NCBI GenBank assembly: GCA_946887025.1
Contig: CAMPJY010000031.1
Coordinates: 1 to 20,234 of the forward strand
Reading direction: 5' to 3'
DNA length: 20,234 nt
DNA from: an uncultured Salinimicrobium sp.
GTDB taxonomy: Bacteria > Bacteroidota > Bacteroidia > Flavobacteriales > Flavobacteriaceae
Below the pieces are notes generated by a model. It saw only the letters and a program-made list of their open reading frames with translations. It was not told where the DNA came from and made no database searches. The position numbers and the translations under genes were made by a program. This document shows, one piece after another, positions 20,115 through 20,234 of the stretch. Numbering within the stretch: the stretch's first letter is position 1; each line of letters starts with the position of its first letter.

Positions 20115-20234
20115 TCCTGCGGTTAAGATATTCCCTTTAAATCTATCGGGTTTAAAAGATCCTTTCGGACAGCTTCTACGCGAATCCATGAAGGCCAATT
20201 CAGTTATTCTCACACTTCCACCACCCCCAGATAC
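20115..20234. other. Right edge with no supported gene, possible gene end on the minus strand
   Basis: No complete gene is seen here. On the minus strand a frame enters from the right edge and reads YLGVVEV then a stop (complement of 20210-20212), which looks like the natural C-terminus of a convergent gene, but eight codons are too few to support a product. Confidence 0.2.

Overview
The window looks like a chromosomal segment of a Bacteroidota bacterium, most likely a marine or soil member of the Flavobacteriaceae. The evidence is a SusC/SusD pair, several SusE/SusF-type lipoproteins, a TPR/DUF6377-type regulator, an OMP_b-brl_3-type outer membrane barrel protein, and a perfect TAnnTTTG promoter element of the Bacteroidota type. 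Species cannot be named from the sequence.

Layout. (i) 1-3192, minus strand: the 5' part of a carboxypeptidase-regulatory-like/plug/beta-barrel outer membrane protein, running off the left edge, preceded by a secreted alpha/beta hydrolase. (ii) 3469-19178, plus strand: a polysaccharide utilisation locus (PUL). It holds a membrane-anchored TPR/coiled-coil/HTH regulator, a 213-bp upstream region, then susC - susD - SusE-like lipoprotein - GH66 dextranase-like lipoprotein - PKD/SusE-like hybrid lipoprotein - GH31 - GH97. The seven structural genes are tightly spaced (10, 16, 46, 20, 74 and 19 bp) and end at a perfect intrinsic terminator (19203-19231), so they look like one operon. (iii) 19232-20234: a patch of palindromes, an antitoxin/YafQ toxin pair overlapping by one base, direct repeats flanking that pair, and a cluster of nested hairpins. 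A possible gene end lies at the right edge.

How the PUL probably works. The GH66 lipoprotein has the expected catalytic Asp and Glu and would cut alpha-1,6-glucan (dextran) at the cell surface. Two multi-module lipoproteins and SusD would hold glucan and oligosaccharides, and SusC would import them. GH31 and GH97, both with type-I signal peptides, would release glucose in the periplasm. The gene set resembles the dextran PUL known from Bacteroides thetaiotaomicron (regulator, susC, susD, surface binding protein, GH66, GH31), but with a different kind of regulator, a GH97 gene, and a second, PKD-containing binding lipoprotein.

Most unusual signals: a conserved cysteine pair in four of five SusE/F-like binding modules spread over two proteins; a PKD-PKD-SusE-SusE hybrid binding protein; GH31 catalytic motifs unlike the common alpha-glucosidase form; a one-component membrane regulator lacking a kinase domain; a strong base-composition contrast between the left-edge barrel gene and the PUL; and a toxin-antitoxin cassette bracketed by a 14-bp direct repeat beside REP-like palindromes.
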